The position numbers and the translations under genes were made by a program. A stretch of DNA of 64,000 bases from Brugia malayi (lineage: Eukaryota; Nematoda; Chromadorea; Rhabditida; Onchocercidae), in contig NW_025062477.1 in the NCBI RefSeq assembly GCF_000002995.4, positions 9,892,649-9,956,648 of the forward strand, read 5' to 3'. Positions 38,101 through 50,000 of this stretch are shown one piece after another (position 1 is the stretch's first letter; each line of letters begins with the position of its first letter). Below the pieces are notes generated by a model. It worked only from the letters and a program-made list of their open reading frames with translations, had not been told where the DNA came from and made no database searches.

Positions 38101-40014
38101 AAATCAAAATCTCTCGATTTTCCATCTTACTCCGCCATTGTTTTCAAGTTAACATGCATAGAATATGTGCTTCCATTAATACGAAACAGTTTCTTTTGAC
38201 ACACATCTGTAATTCTTTAATACATATGTAGCCATCTTAAGAGACTGATAGCAAAAAACATTGGAAGTAAGAAAGAACGACCATTCTCATATCCTTCACA
38301 AATTTACAAACTGGTAATCCACGATACAGAGTAAGTCGATCACAATACTGAGCGCTCTCATCAAAAATTCGAAGACACTGGAAAATGCATTTCTGAAGAA
38401 TGATTACATGCGGTGCTAAAATCAGTCGCTGATTTTTATCTCCCAAATTCTTCTGTCTCCTTAGGAATGATGACTACTTTGAGTAAGGCTACTTTTTATA
38501 ACCTTATATCATAAATACTCACAAAGTAATAGGGACCAATGAAGAATCGCTGGCAATATTCTTTAACTGTGAGCAACTGTACCAAGTAATCCTTTGTCTG
38601 CTTACCGAACCTAAAATAAAGCCCAAGGAATTCACTGACCACAAATATAGATACGAATCACTAACTAACTTGGGAAAACTTGAGCTTACTTAACAACAAT
38701 ATCTTGCAACTTGCGCATGGTATTTCGAAAAATTTCAAGATGTTTTATGAAAAAACGACCTTGTTCTTTTAATCCTGATAGTGAAAGCTGAAAAGAAAAC
38801 AAATTCATGTTTCTCTAAAAATCCAGTGTAGAAAAAGACAGAATCGGAAACTCAATATTCTGTTTGCAATTGTTTTTCAGAAAACACTACATACCGACGT
38901 TCTAAACAAATCAATGACAACCTTATTGGTTTGCATATTAACTTCACTAACAAGTTTGTTACCAATTTGAATCGCCGAGTCACTCACGCAAGCAGCAGAT
39001 TCTGCGAGCATTTGCAAATTACGAGTTGTATTAGTTGCTGATATCTGCAGATGATAAACATCTAGAAGTAATCAGTCCATCAAGTAACATTCTGCAGTCT
39101 TAAAAATAATTCATATCAAATCATTAAAACAACGACGATCCTTGATTTTTTATCTTTTTTGAAATCAAAATATAGCAATAAAACAATGTAAGGTTTGGCA
39201 AAGAATAGAAAAACTGTTAACAGAAACTGACTTGAAATGCCCATACTATTATAAACATGAGAATAATGGAACGAAGACGGCTAGTGGTTAATTTGACTGC
39301 AGCAATCAGGATAATGGCTCGAATGGATGGGAATGGTATCATCAAACTTAATATTAACTGCACAACGATACTTACATATACTCCTAATCTATAATGAACT
39401 TTGATTAGTGAATTCTTTTGAGTTCCCTCATGAAATAAAGCGCAGTAAACACTGAAGCAAGGCAAATGATTGCATCTACAATAAGTGTAAGTGATTAGTT
39501 CATTGAAGATAAGACAAAAACTAATACCGACTGGGAAAGACGGAATACTTGAGAGCAATAGAAACGAAGAATAACAGACCAACAAATTCACAGAGAAGGA
39601 AACTAGATACAATGCGTATAAGATCGTTTTCTCTGAAAAAAGGCAATGCTAAGACGAAATTGAATTAGTCATTCACGTTAAAGATCATTAAGGTAATATC
39701 ATAAGGAATCCTGAAAAAAAAACCTAGTGCCGTGAGTGAACATTCGTTCATAAGCGTTTCGGGGAGCTGGTTTCGGACTCGGATAAAATGGTGGGAAAAA
39801 GACACCACATTTCATCCAAAACTCTTTGCCTGTAAAATAAATTTTAATACATGATTCCCGAGACTTTCCAGGAATGTTAACATTATAACTTACGTTTATC
39901 GACAAGAGATTCCTCTCCGGTAACCGATCGTCGACAATTTTCTGCAATAAAATACAGCTCTTCTAACTTCTTGAGCGCTCTTTGCTTTGGCCTGCGCAAT
40001 ACATTTATCAACAT
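35196..40014 (-). CDS. DC-STAMP-family multipass membrane protein (DCST1/SPE-42-like), possibly disrupted 3' end
   Basis: Phase-consistent exons, 5' to 3': 40014-39894, 39829-39724, 39632-39528, 39475-39232, 39044-38895, 38787-38690, 38610-38523, 38452-38282, 38075-37923, 37708-37566, 37497-37392, 37285-37142, 36900-36723, 36624-36446 and 35995-35852 (710 codons). The acceptors of exons 8, 10 and 14 are less certain. Family landmarks include several hydrophobic segments (for example GLLFFVSIALKY and ISFIIPNLIIITFLM), ESAACVSDSAIQ, a Cys-rich loop (CIFQCLRIFDESAQYCDR), DNVYITGEFRNVDMLREAQG and LPLLPKERE. The C-terminal helix has WLYNQVLEGRKNI. Beyond it, CVRC (about 35680) and CPNC, CTDC and CLEC (35196-35316) together make the eight-cysteine RING of this family, but frame and splice signals do not connect them simply. 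Family members act in gamete or cell fusion, SPE-42 in nematode sperm. It lies about 750 bp downstream of EMC8/9 on the same strand. Confidence 0.85.
35317..35646 (-). other. 330-bp segment with 7-bp flanking repeat inside RING-coding region
   Basis: On the minus strand TAACTCA occurs at 35646-35640 and again at 35316-35310, exactly 330 bases apart. Collapsing the two copies into one joins ...ADARLVNS to RICPNCNNLYC in frame and reassembles an eight-Cys RING. No GT...AG intron choice tested by hand gives that frame. It could be an insertion with a target-site duplication, a non-canonical intron, or an assembly or haplotype difference. No clear terminal inverted repeats or coding capacity were seen within it. 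Confidence 0.6.
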
Positions 40015-40024
40015 CTTCAGAATC

Positions 40025-40026
40025 CT
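40025..40026 (-). promoter_or_regulatory. Probable trans-splice acceptor of DC-STAMP-family gene
   Basis: The minus strand reads CTGTTTCAG 10 bases before the chosen ATG at 40014. This is a strong nematode acceptor with no coding exon upstream of it. It supports the start choice and fits spliced-leader addition. Longer in-frame readings through 40065 exist but would retain this acceptor. Confidence 0.5.
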
Positions 40027-40760
40027 GAAACAGATGGCTGCATAATATAAGAGTAAATTTGTCACCAGAGATTATGAACATGTTTTCAAAAAATCTCTGA
40101 AAGGTGCCCAATGTGAATAAACCAACCAGAGTGAACATGCATTGGAGAATGAATTCAATTTCCTCAGAGAATCAGAAATTAAAATCTTCCAAACTGATTT
40201 GCATCTTGTGAGAAATAGAAATACTGTACTCAACACTTCCTAATCCACCATCTGGAATCGATTTGCAAATAATTCCTTGTTCAGAGACGGAACAAGTATT
40301 GAAAGAGAACTCAAATTGACGCGTACGTTAAATTCACCAATGCTATCAAATCGCACTTTGATCCTCCATGCTTTGTACAAATTTTTTCCGAATAATACTC
40401 ACATAATGACAAAGTGAGAAATTGCACTGATGCAAATAAACCCTCAAACGATGGGTATTTTACTCCTCGACGAACAAATGAGGACAACGTAAATTCAGCT
40501 CTACATAATATAAGTGCACCATCACAGCAGACTGTGTTCATCAGATCATTATAAATACCAATACCTTTTGCGCTGTCTAATTAGAAGTCTAATTAGAAAT
40601 GACTGCATCTATCTGAGAAATTCACCTGGATCGATGTTTAAGAAATGTGGTCTTTCATAAGTAAAAAGCCTTTATATTTCACATACTTTTTCATAGAAAA
40701 TTTTTTCATAATCTCAAAGTAATAAGAGCAAAGTAGAGAATGACTAGGTTGAAGATGAGA

Positions 40761-42262
40761 TCAACTGCAAGCATTTCGGTACGATGACCGTTCCAGCTTC
40801 TCATTTAGTGCTGTATTCCAGTGGTCATTAACAGGATTATCCAAATGATTTTCAAAATCCATGATTTCAAGGTATAATTTCGTCTGCACGGCACTAGAAA
40901 CGACTGATAACACTGTTTCTTCGTTAAGTATAGTGAATCTGGAATTATTCGCACATGAAAACTCAATCATAACGTTGGATTTTTCAGCAATTACATAATA
41001 TGCATAATAGAGAGAAAATCAACAATACAAAATCTGCCACGTAATATTAAGTTTCCGATTTAACTACCAAAGAAACATTTATATTTGGCTGTGAGAAAAG
41101 AAGCAATAAAAATACCTTTTTATCTTCCACAATTTGTTATCCAAAGCGTAAACCTGAATAGCAGGTTCTAACAATCCAGTACCAAGAAGGGAATTGCCGA
41201 TCTGCAACACAAATTTCAGATACTACTGTAGCTTTCCGAACACTTTTCATAAGTCGTATTGAATAAATCAGTTTGTAAGGAATTAATATTTCAGAAAAGA
41301 CTTTATAACTATACTAATAGACTAGTTAGTCAATGTTTAGTCGAAAATTAGTGTGAAGAAAAATCTAGCATTGTATTTTAAGGCTAATAAACATTATATT
41401 TTACAAAGGCTTACGCACGACTAAACTATAAATTGAATGTTAAGCAATAACATAGCCATCTGAACAATAATCCTATGTATAGTTATGCCATCATCCGAAA
41501 ATAGAACACTTTAACACGCCGATGATTTTGCTAATTAAAGAGACCACTCCTTTTCCCATTAATTCTTTATCATAATCTTATAAAATCTTCAAAATAATAA
41601 AAAAAATCACTTGAACGAGGAAAGTGTTCGGATAATTCGAAACAATTTTTTCAGCTACTCGCACTGCATAAGGATCAAGACTGAAATGAATGTCCAAAAA
41701 CTAACTCGAAAAAATATTTCCGAACAGGAAGATTGCCATTTCAGGAAAAAGGAAAAGTCCAACGTTTTGTAGAAGGAATTAACATTTACCTATTATCTGA
41801 AAGCGATTGGTTACAAAAATAGAGTCCAGCGAGAGTACGATCATCTTTGGTGCAATCATCTATACATATCAAAGCTGCTTCCAGGGCTACACTTAGAGAT
41901 GCGCTTTCATGCAATACGGGTATGGCGTCAGTGCATATCACTTCATTATTCTAAAAAATCTGCTATCATACACAGTTCTAACAAGTTACGAAATCTTACC
42001 TCCTGAATGCATTAACTGATTCGTAACCACAATACCTAAATCTTTAATTTTTCTCTAATACTTCACAGCAACTACATTAAAAGACAGATTTAGGTCGTCA
42101 AATTTAAATTCATTTACTCTACTATTCATTTACAAATACTTCAAAAAGTTCCATTACCCTGTTCTCACCGATAAGGAAACCAACAACTGGCCGATGTGGA
42201 TATTTATAAGCATGCAATATCATTTTTGCATAACCACGTAAAGTGAATGCTGGTGAATACAT
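40761..42262 (-). CDS. EMC8: ER membrane protein complex subunit 8/9
   Basis: Exons, 5' to 3': 42262-42158, 41950-41790, 41680-41611, 41201-41116 and 40938-40761. All phases close, giving 199 aa, close to the about 210 aa of the vertebrate proteins. The N-terminus FTLRGYAKMILHAYKYPHRP matches the conserved start of EMC8/EMC9. The middle carries ALICIDDCTKDDRTLAGLYF, and the C-terminus has DFENHLDNPVNDHWNTALN, corresponding to the family's FDNHLDDIRNDW ending. It is an MPN-like fold without the JAMM metal-binding residues. It sits on the cytosolic face of the EMC insertase, which inserts tail-anchored and multipass proteins into the ER. Nematodes generally have one gene for the EMC8/9 pair, so the subunit number is nominal. 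An AG acceptor lies 34 bases before the ATG. The next gene on the same strand starts about 750 bp downstream, so a loose operon is possible. Confidence 0.92.
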
Positions 42263-42429
42263 CCGTAAATATTGTATGGGATAACGTGTATGGACTCTAA
42301 ATTGAACATTGAATATAACTGAATAAAGACACAATTATTCTGCATTCCCGAATAATTCATTTCATGATTAAATGTATTAGGTTTCAGATGTTATAAATTA
42401 TTATAAAGAATTAGGTATTAAAAAATAGT

Positions 42430-42955
42430 GATTATACAAAAAAATGAGAAAATAATAACGACTAACAATGGCAATAACTAAACTATAATAAAATCAGTAC
42501 AACTTAAACTTCAACAGTGACATGAGCACATAGTTGCTGCAAAAAACTTAATTGCTCAGATATCATTTCATATGAACATACGCAACACTTCTTCTTAGCA
42601 ACAACTCCAGCAAGATTGCGCACCACCTTTTAGACTCAAATTACCACCCAGTTATTCAGTTCGTTAATAGAGAATATAGGCCACACCCCATATGTCCTTA
42701 ATCTTTCAGTCATTAGTCTGATATATATATATATATATGAAAACATAGCTCATATGTTTATTCAGCATAGCTCATATACACAACTGAAAATTGAAAAAAA
42801 AAAAAAAAAAAAAAAAAAACTAAAGCAAACTAAAAATTAATGAAAAAAGCAAACACCAACACAGCTTTTGCTCAGAAATGTTGAACATGAGTACTCTTAA
42901 AATTTTAGAATTACTTGGCCAACTGGTACAAGTGGTATAGCACTTTTCACACTGA
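42430..42955 (-). repeat. Segmental duplication, copy 1 (truncated copy of ANKRD11/12-like gene 3' end)
   Basis: Closely similar to 43508-44062 in the same orientation. It lacks an insert of about 58 bp present in copy 2 and carries an extra AT/poly-A stretch. On the minus strand it preserves the last 18 codons of the ANKRD-like terminal exon with the stop at 42899-42897, reading SVKSAIPLVPVGQVILKF. The upstream half of that exon is missing. It also includes an AT dinucleotide run near 42720-42738 and about 27 A at 42795-42821. Confidence 0.85.
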
Positions 42956-43409
42956 TACATTAGGAAGAAACATAAAAACTTAATAGCAAAGAAATTATAT
43001 ATATTCCACAGTTTAGGCTTAAGCAGTTTGCATAGTTGGAATGTCCCATACAGTGTATTTTTTGCAATAAACTTTCCGGCCAAGTATAGAGTAATTCTCC
43101 AAAAGAAATCTTGAATACAGATAACTCCACTTTGGCACAGAATTCAATGATCAAAACTTTATCTTCCAATAAAATATATGAAAAACTTGAAAATCTGGAA
43201 ATTAAATAACTTGAGTACATATAAAGCCGACCAACACAAACATAAATGTGCTGAAAGGTTTCTTGGAGTTTTCCATCTACTTCTTTCTGGAATCACAGGG
43301 GAAATGAAGTCACCAATTATATGTTATCACTGATCAAAATGTCAGAAAGTACAAGATACTTCATCTGGCCTTACTCGAAGTCCCTTAAAATATTACGGAT
43401 AATATTATT

Positions 43410-43489
43410 GTCAAGACGAGAAGCCAATGTATGCTGACTCCGTCTCTGATGTCAAGACGAGAAGCCAATGTATGCTGACTCCGTTTCTG
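43410..43489. repeat. 41-bp tandem duplication
   Basis: Two head-to-tail copies of a 41-bp unit beginning GTCAAGACGAGAAGCCAATG, at 43410-43450 and 43451-43489. They differ at one base. They lie between the two copies of the larger segmental duplication and look like a recent slippage or repair product. Confidence 0.95.
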
Positions 43490-43507
43490 AAAAAAGCTAT
43501 TGATGAA

Positions 43508-44062
43508 TTATTGTACAAAAAACTGCAAAAGAATAATAAAAAAAGACTAACAATGGTAATAATTAAACTATAATAAAATCAGTACAATTTAAACTTTAAC
43601 AGTAACAAGAGCACATAGTTCCTGTAAGAAACTTAATTGCTCAGATATCATTTCATATGAACATACGCAACACTTTTTCTTAGCAACAACTCTAGCAAGA
43701 TTGCACACCACCTTTTAGACTCAAATTACCACCCAATTATTCAGTTCGTTAATTCACCTGCTAAGAGTTTCAATAAAACGAAAATTAACAGTCGTATTGG
43801 ATTATTTATTTAATAAAGAATATAGGCCACATCCCATATGTCTTTAATCTCTCAGTCATTAGTCTGATATATATATATATATGAAAACATAGCTCATATA
43901 CGCGACTGAAAATTGAAAAAAAATATTAAAGCAGACTAAAAATTAATGAAAAAAGCAAATACCAACACAGCTTTTGCTCAGAAATATTGAACATCAGTAC
44001 TGTTAAAAATTTAGAATTACTGGGTTAACTGATACATGTGGTATAGCATTTTTCAAACTTGA
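43508..44062 (-). repeat. Segmental duplication, copy 2 (3' end of ANKRD11/12-like gene)
   Basis: Second copy of 42430-42955, including the 3' UTR and last codons of the ANKRD11/12-like gene. It contains an insert at about 43753-43815 that is absent from copy 1. The AT run near 43868-43882 and the A-run near 43917-43923 are shorter than in copy 1. Confidence 0.85.
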
Positions 44063-47000
44063 TAATGTTACATCTTCGCTTCTCTGAACTGCCGCATTCC
44101 AAATAAATATCTGTAATTTCAAATTTAAGCTGCAATTTATTGTATTGTGATGACATTCACTAAGTTAAAAAACAGTCATACAGTGTCGTAAAAACGATAC
44201 ATTTAAGTATTCAAATTCTAATATTTCTTGCCAGATGCATGATGGATCAATCCATCAAATATTTTTGCATTTGTAATTATCTTCAAGCCATTATGCTAAT
44301 CACACAACAAAATTGTTCACATTATGTTTCCGCCGGTTTTTCGGATTGCCAGTTTAGTTCTGTATATAAACTAATTAACCTTCCCTATTAACTGTTATTC
44401 ATTCTACATTTTTAGGTGGTTTTTTTTTTTTTTTTGTATTTTAGTGTTTTATAATCGTATTATATCCTTTATAATATCTATACGTTGCGCGTTGTTATAA
44501 TGTTGATTTTATTTGGTTTAATTGTTTTAGACTCCCTGAGGCAAATAAAATATCTGGCAGTCAATACATTTCACGACATACAGACAAGGAACCTGTTCGG
44601 CATATAGTGCATCTGCCTCCATTTGCTGCCGTCTGAGCATTATCTCTGCAAGTTTCTCATATTTCACTTTCACTTCCGAAATTTCCATAATTGGTAACTT
44701 TTTTGGCTTCACTTCCAAAAAACCAGTATTGAACAAATTCGTTTCTCGAATCACCCTCACTAAAGGAACAATTCGTAAAAAAAAAACACTTTAAAATGCA
44801 ACAGGGAGTCTAAAATACTATATGGGAGTTGAGAATATGAGTAAGAAATATGTTATATGAAATCTTGTAAACAAGGCTTATAACTCTTTGCAATCTTATT
44901 AGTCTGCAAATCTTTTATGTATTGTTTAGACGGTATCAGCTCCTCATTTAGTTGACCTCATTGTTGTGTCGCCACTAATTGTAAAATTATCCTTGAATCT
45001 ACAAGGTTAACAACTTTTGCTTAACTGATGTCCTTTACGGCTTGTCAACTAGGAATTAGCCCTGCTTGTAAACAAGGTCAACAGCTCTTTACTAGACCGA
45101 CTACTCTTTCGGTAGGTCAACCTCTTATTGTAAATCATATACTTTGTTTACGCATATTGCTTGCTATATAAGGAAGTCACCTTTGTAAAAAGGGCATTGT
45201 GTGGTTTTACCAAGAACCAAAAAAGTTCAACTTCAATTCTCTATCAAGTTATTGTATTATTGCTAATAATTCTGCTAATAAAGGAACTATTATATTCCTC
45301 TGTTACCCCACAATCTACATCTACATCCACGAATTGCGCCGAAATCAGCAATTTCTCCCAACTTAATAATTAAATTTTCAAATGCTCCACAACAAAGTCA
45401 TGTATCCATATGAAATTTGAATTCGATATTGAAACTTCTAGAATAGAAATGATTAATACAACAAATTTAAAAAACGATCAGCCTTACTCGTCGAAAAGGA
45501 TCCATTATGTCCATTTGCCTTTCGCGTAAGCATACGTATTACTTCACTTTCTGCTTGCATTTGTAATCGTTCACGTTCCACCTTATAAGTAATCTTTCGA
45601 AATAATGGAATGAAATAAGTTAAGCATGATTTTGTACTGAAAAATATTTAAAAAATGAAAATGCACAAATCAGAAACATAAGAAACACTCTTACCTGGTG
45701 ATAAAAATACATGTTTCGCCTCTTTTCCTGCTGTTCAGTGTGAAGATTACGAAGCTTTATTGTCAATTTTTCCATAAACGCAAGATCAACTTTCTGAAAG
45801 CAAACCATTTGAAAAATTAGCCTTTAAAAACAAATATAAAAGAAAATTTGTGCTGTTCTGTGTCCCCCATCAACGAATACTTAAGATGAAAGTAACAGTT
45901 ACAATTATTTTTAGTGAATAAAAAAGAACAAAGCTCGTAAGAACAATTTATTTTCTATAAAACTAACAGCCCATCTTACCTGCAGTTATCTTTTACTATA
46001 AGAAGCACTAAACTAATCATAACATCTTTGGAAAACAGCTCACGTCTTGAGATGATAGTAAGTCTAAATTGCTTGCGGATGTGTAATTTCCTTGTACAAT
46101 CAAATAACTTTTAAAATTAGGTGGACTTTCTGGAGCAACAATCTCTTCCGTTGCGTCTTTGGCCCAGCGTTCTTCAATCTAGAACAATTCGTTTGGAGAA
46201 ATGCTGTAGTACGAATGATGACAACAAAACCGAAAATTTTCACAATAAGATTCGAAATCTTACTACACAACGGAAGTCTCGAAAACCTTCATAGCTGTTC
46301 TTTTTCATCAATGACAAAGCCAATAACGCATTTTCATCTTCCTTCAGCGCAGCCAGTTCCAAATGTGAGCTTTCATCGGCTGTAATTTTTTTTTGGATTA
46401 TATAGTTTATAAGACAAAATAGCAAGAATAAAATCTGCCACTAATACTAATGATATAAGTGACTCTTCTTCAAACATAGACTCAATTTTATTAAAAGATG
46501 AAAGGAAACTGATGCTGTAAGAGAAATAAACCATCAGCTCTATCGCCAGTATCATTGCTAGAAGTCTGTTCATCGGAAGTTGCCGCTGAGAGCGCGGGCA
46601 TTGGCGATCCAATAGCTGCAGAATTACGTCGCCAGCTATTAGATTTTCTCTTCGCTGACGTTTCAAAGCTCACTGAAGAATGGTCACGAAGTTGTCGCCC
46701 GGATTGTCGAAGTTTGCTTCTACAAATACTTCGTCACTTTTGTTACAAACTATTGTGTCAGAAAAAGAAAAGAAAAACTGCAAAAAAAAAACCCCAATTA
46801 AAATCAGCTTCTAATCAGAAAATGGCCGATATCTGTAACGATTTGTTTGATAAAGAGCAACATTTGTTTTTTGCACTTTATCTGGAAGAAACACATGTTA
46901 AGAAAACTTAAACCTTGTAACACGTTGTATGCTTTCATCACAAGTATTGTTGACACTCTGTTCAGGGCTTTGATTTCTGCGAGTAATACTTTTGGTACTT

Positions 47001-50000
47001 CTTGTATTTCGTCTTATAGCATTCATCGCAACGGACGTCACATCATCCGCAGAACTTGTCAGCGCTGTGCCATCTTCGGTGGGTGTACGGGGTAGCGATA
47101 TGCGAAGCGGAGGTACCTGAATGAATTCATGAAATCATAAGATTTTGACTTTACTTCGCATTCGGGAGAGACATAAGCAAAAAAGAAAACGAAAAACCTT
47201 ATTTTTATTTTTAAAGAAACAAATTTGACTTAGATGAGGAGCAAAAAGAATAAGAATTTTTCCCCTATTAAAAATTTTGTCAATAATGCACCAATGCACC
47301 AAAAAAGCGTATTTCTTTTTGAAACATAAATAATTAACTTTATCGGACATCAATGCTAATTCAATCCTTTTTCTCGGACTACAGAAGCTTTCTTTTTTCA
47401 CCGTAATGAAAGTAAGTATACAAAGGTATACAAATATAACATGATAATAAGAAACAGCATGATAAAAGATTATCAAAATTAGATAAAACTATATTTTAGA
47501 GAATTACCTTACGACCAACCGTTGTTCCATCAGCTTTCTCATCCGTCAAATCAGATATATTTGATGCTATATCCAAAGCTTCTCCTTTTTCTAGTATGGA
47601 TATACCTTCTTGGGTAGAACCTGGTATTCACAAAATTCAAGTTTTTTAAAAAGTTGACCTAAGCTCCCTCAAAACTCTACAAAACTAAAAAAACACTGCA
47701 AATCCTTAACAATCTTTAACGTAAAATGCTGAAGCAGCCAATACCATACATAAGAATATGAAAGGAAAAATACTTGTTTCAGAAATTGCAGTTGAAGCGA
47801 AAGGGGCTACAGTAGTCGTTTCAGTTTGGTTAAATCGCTGCCTCTTCAAATTTGGCGATTCGCTCAATTCTCGTTCCATATCTCCAACAGATTCTGTCTT
47901 CTGCAACAATTTAATTACACACAAAATCTTAAACATGAGTTAGTAGTACTCTTCATTTGAATGCATCATATTAGCCTATTTTAATTTCAAAAAATTATCT
48001 AACCTCATCCAATTAATCGTAATATTTTGTATGAGTTTAACAATAAATCAAATTAATATTCTGTACATTAAAAAAACTGAATGAAATGATAATGCCAGCT
48101 CGTATGAACCAAGAATAACAGAAACACTGTGTTTATTGCTTTTGCTATTTCTATGACTTCTTTACTACCAACCAGCGAATGCTGGTCAAACTAATTGACA
48201 GCGATTTTAGCGCTCAACTAACGTTAATTAACTTAGAAAGTACGGTTCATCATTGCTTGCCAATTATAACTATCATTTCTAGCGACTAGTGTGAAAGTAC
48301 GCCTGCTTTACTAGAAAGCCAAGATACAAGTCTTATCAATGGCTATGGACAGGTTAAAATCGATATTGAGAATTGCAAATTTCCCAACAACGAATAATTC
48401 CTGGCGAAGTGATTCAACAAACATGAGCAATAATACTCAATAAAAAAGCAAACCGTGGTGCGCAATCAAACATGCAACAGCTGGTTTGAAATAGCATTGT
48501 ATGACGATGAATCGTTTAAAACGAATATCAAAAGGTTGATAGTTGTAACAAATGCTGAGAGAGATATTGAGGTCACCAACGGAACAATAAGGCATGTTAA
48601 TCTGCTTAACTACCAGTCTTCCCCCATTCAATTTCCATTACTATCTTCACCACAATATATAACGTTTGTTCACATGTTACTTTTACTCATAATTCATATG
48701 TTAATTTTACTCACAATTCGTTAAAATCTCTCTCCTTCAACACTATCCACATTTTCAATACTTATTTAAGTGTTTTAAAACGACATAATCCCTCTCCTCT
48801 ACGTATTCTTTTAACTAAGATACTGTCATCTTCAGGCTGGTTTATATGAAATATTTCGTTCGATATATCAAAAATGTGGAGAAAAAAGCACTAAAAATAA
48901 TAAAAAGCTCACATTTACACCTACATCTGATTCCGGGCTACTGCGAAATTCATACACATCATCAGACTGAGATGCTTGAGCCATAGTACCACAGCCTGCA
49001 GTCACAGAGATGTCTCGTCCTCGTCTTCGACCTCTACAACAATCAAAAACGTGGTGAACCGGGTAAAAAAAATTTCTGATGACAGCAATAAAAAAAATCA
49101 ATTAAGTCCAATTTCAAAACTACGCCAATGATGAGATGATAAATGAATGCAGAAGATGACAAAAACTCGTCTAATTAGTGCAACTATTAACTGCATTTTT
49201 TATTTAAAAGGATAGGAAAAAACTGCACTGAAGATTGCATGCCTTGAGTTTACAATAAAACCGGTCAAAAGGATGAATACACCTTTGTTTGCGCTTTTCA
49301 TAAGTTGATTTTTGAGATGTATACTGAGGAGAGAAACGTTCGGTGTATGTATTACGTGGATGTTCAAGATTGCGAATTTCTGCTTCGTTTGATTCGTTTA
49401 TTCCAAAGCAAGCATTTTCAAACGAGACATGAGATGGCGATAGATCATGATCAAATTCATATGGTGAAGAACCAGTATGCAATCCAACCCTTTTTAATGC
49501 ATCATTTCTTTCTTCAGGCCACAATGAACGATGCACAGATAATGAGTGACCGCTGCAAACAATACTATTGTCAATATTTTACAAAATACTCAAATAACAT
49601 TTCGATTCTAGGGCTCCAACAAACTTATTTAAAGTTAGTTAGAAATAAGATGAAATACTAACATGTCATCAAAATCATGACGAATTCCGACTCTCACTTC
49701 TTCATCCCTTAATACAACATCGTCAAAATCAGGGGACTGAAAAACAACCATTAAGCGACCATAACTTGTTGCCAAAATATTTTGATTTCAGGAAACTTTG
49801 AAACAATTTTCGTTTTTGTAACTTTAAAATAAAAATTAAGAATAGTTTTAGAAAAACAAAGAAAAGTAACAAAAATATAAAACTTTTGTGTTCTTATCGA
49901 AATCTCCTCCACTCAACAACTGACTGCGTGATCCTAAAAAACCACTGTTAAAGAGCACTTTGAAAACAAACGAAAAACCTATTCATGAATACCAGAAAAA

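Noticed and set aside
39217..39612. 131-codon hydrophobic open frame read as a separate gene
   Set aside because: It is a composite of exons 3 and 4 of the DC-STAMP-family gene and the intron between them; the exon phases fit that gene instead.
40070..40560. Open frames between EMC8/9 and the DC-STAMP-family start
   Set aside because: No phase-compatible splice into either gene and no recognisable motif; treated as 3' UTR and intergenic.
42820..43083. 87-codon frame with several cysteines
   Set aside because: It is an out-of-frame reading of the duplicated ANKRD terminal exon and flank.
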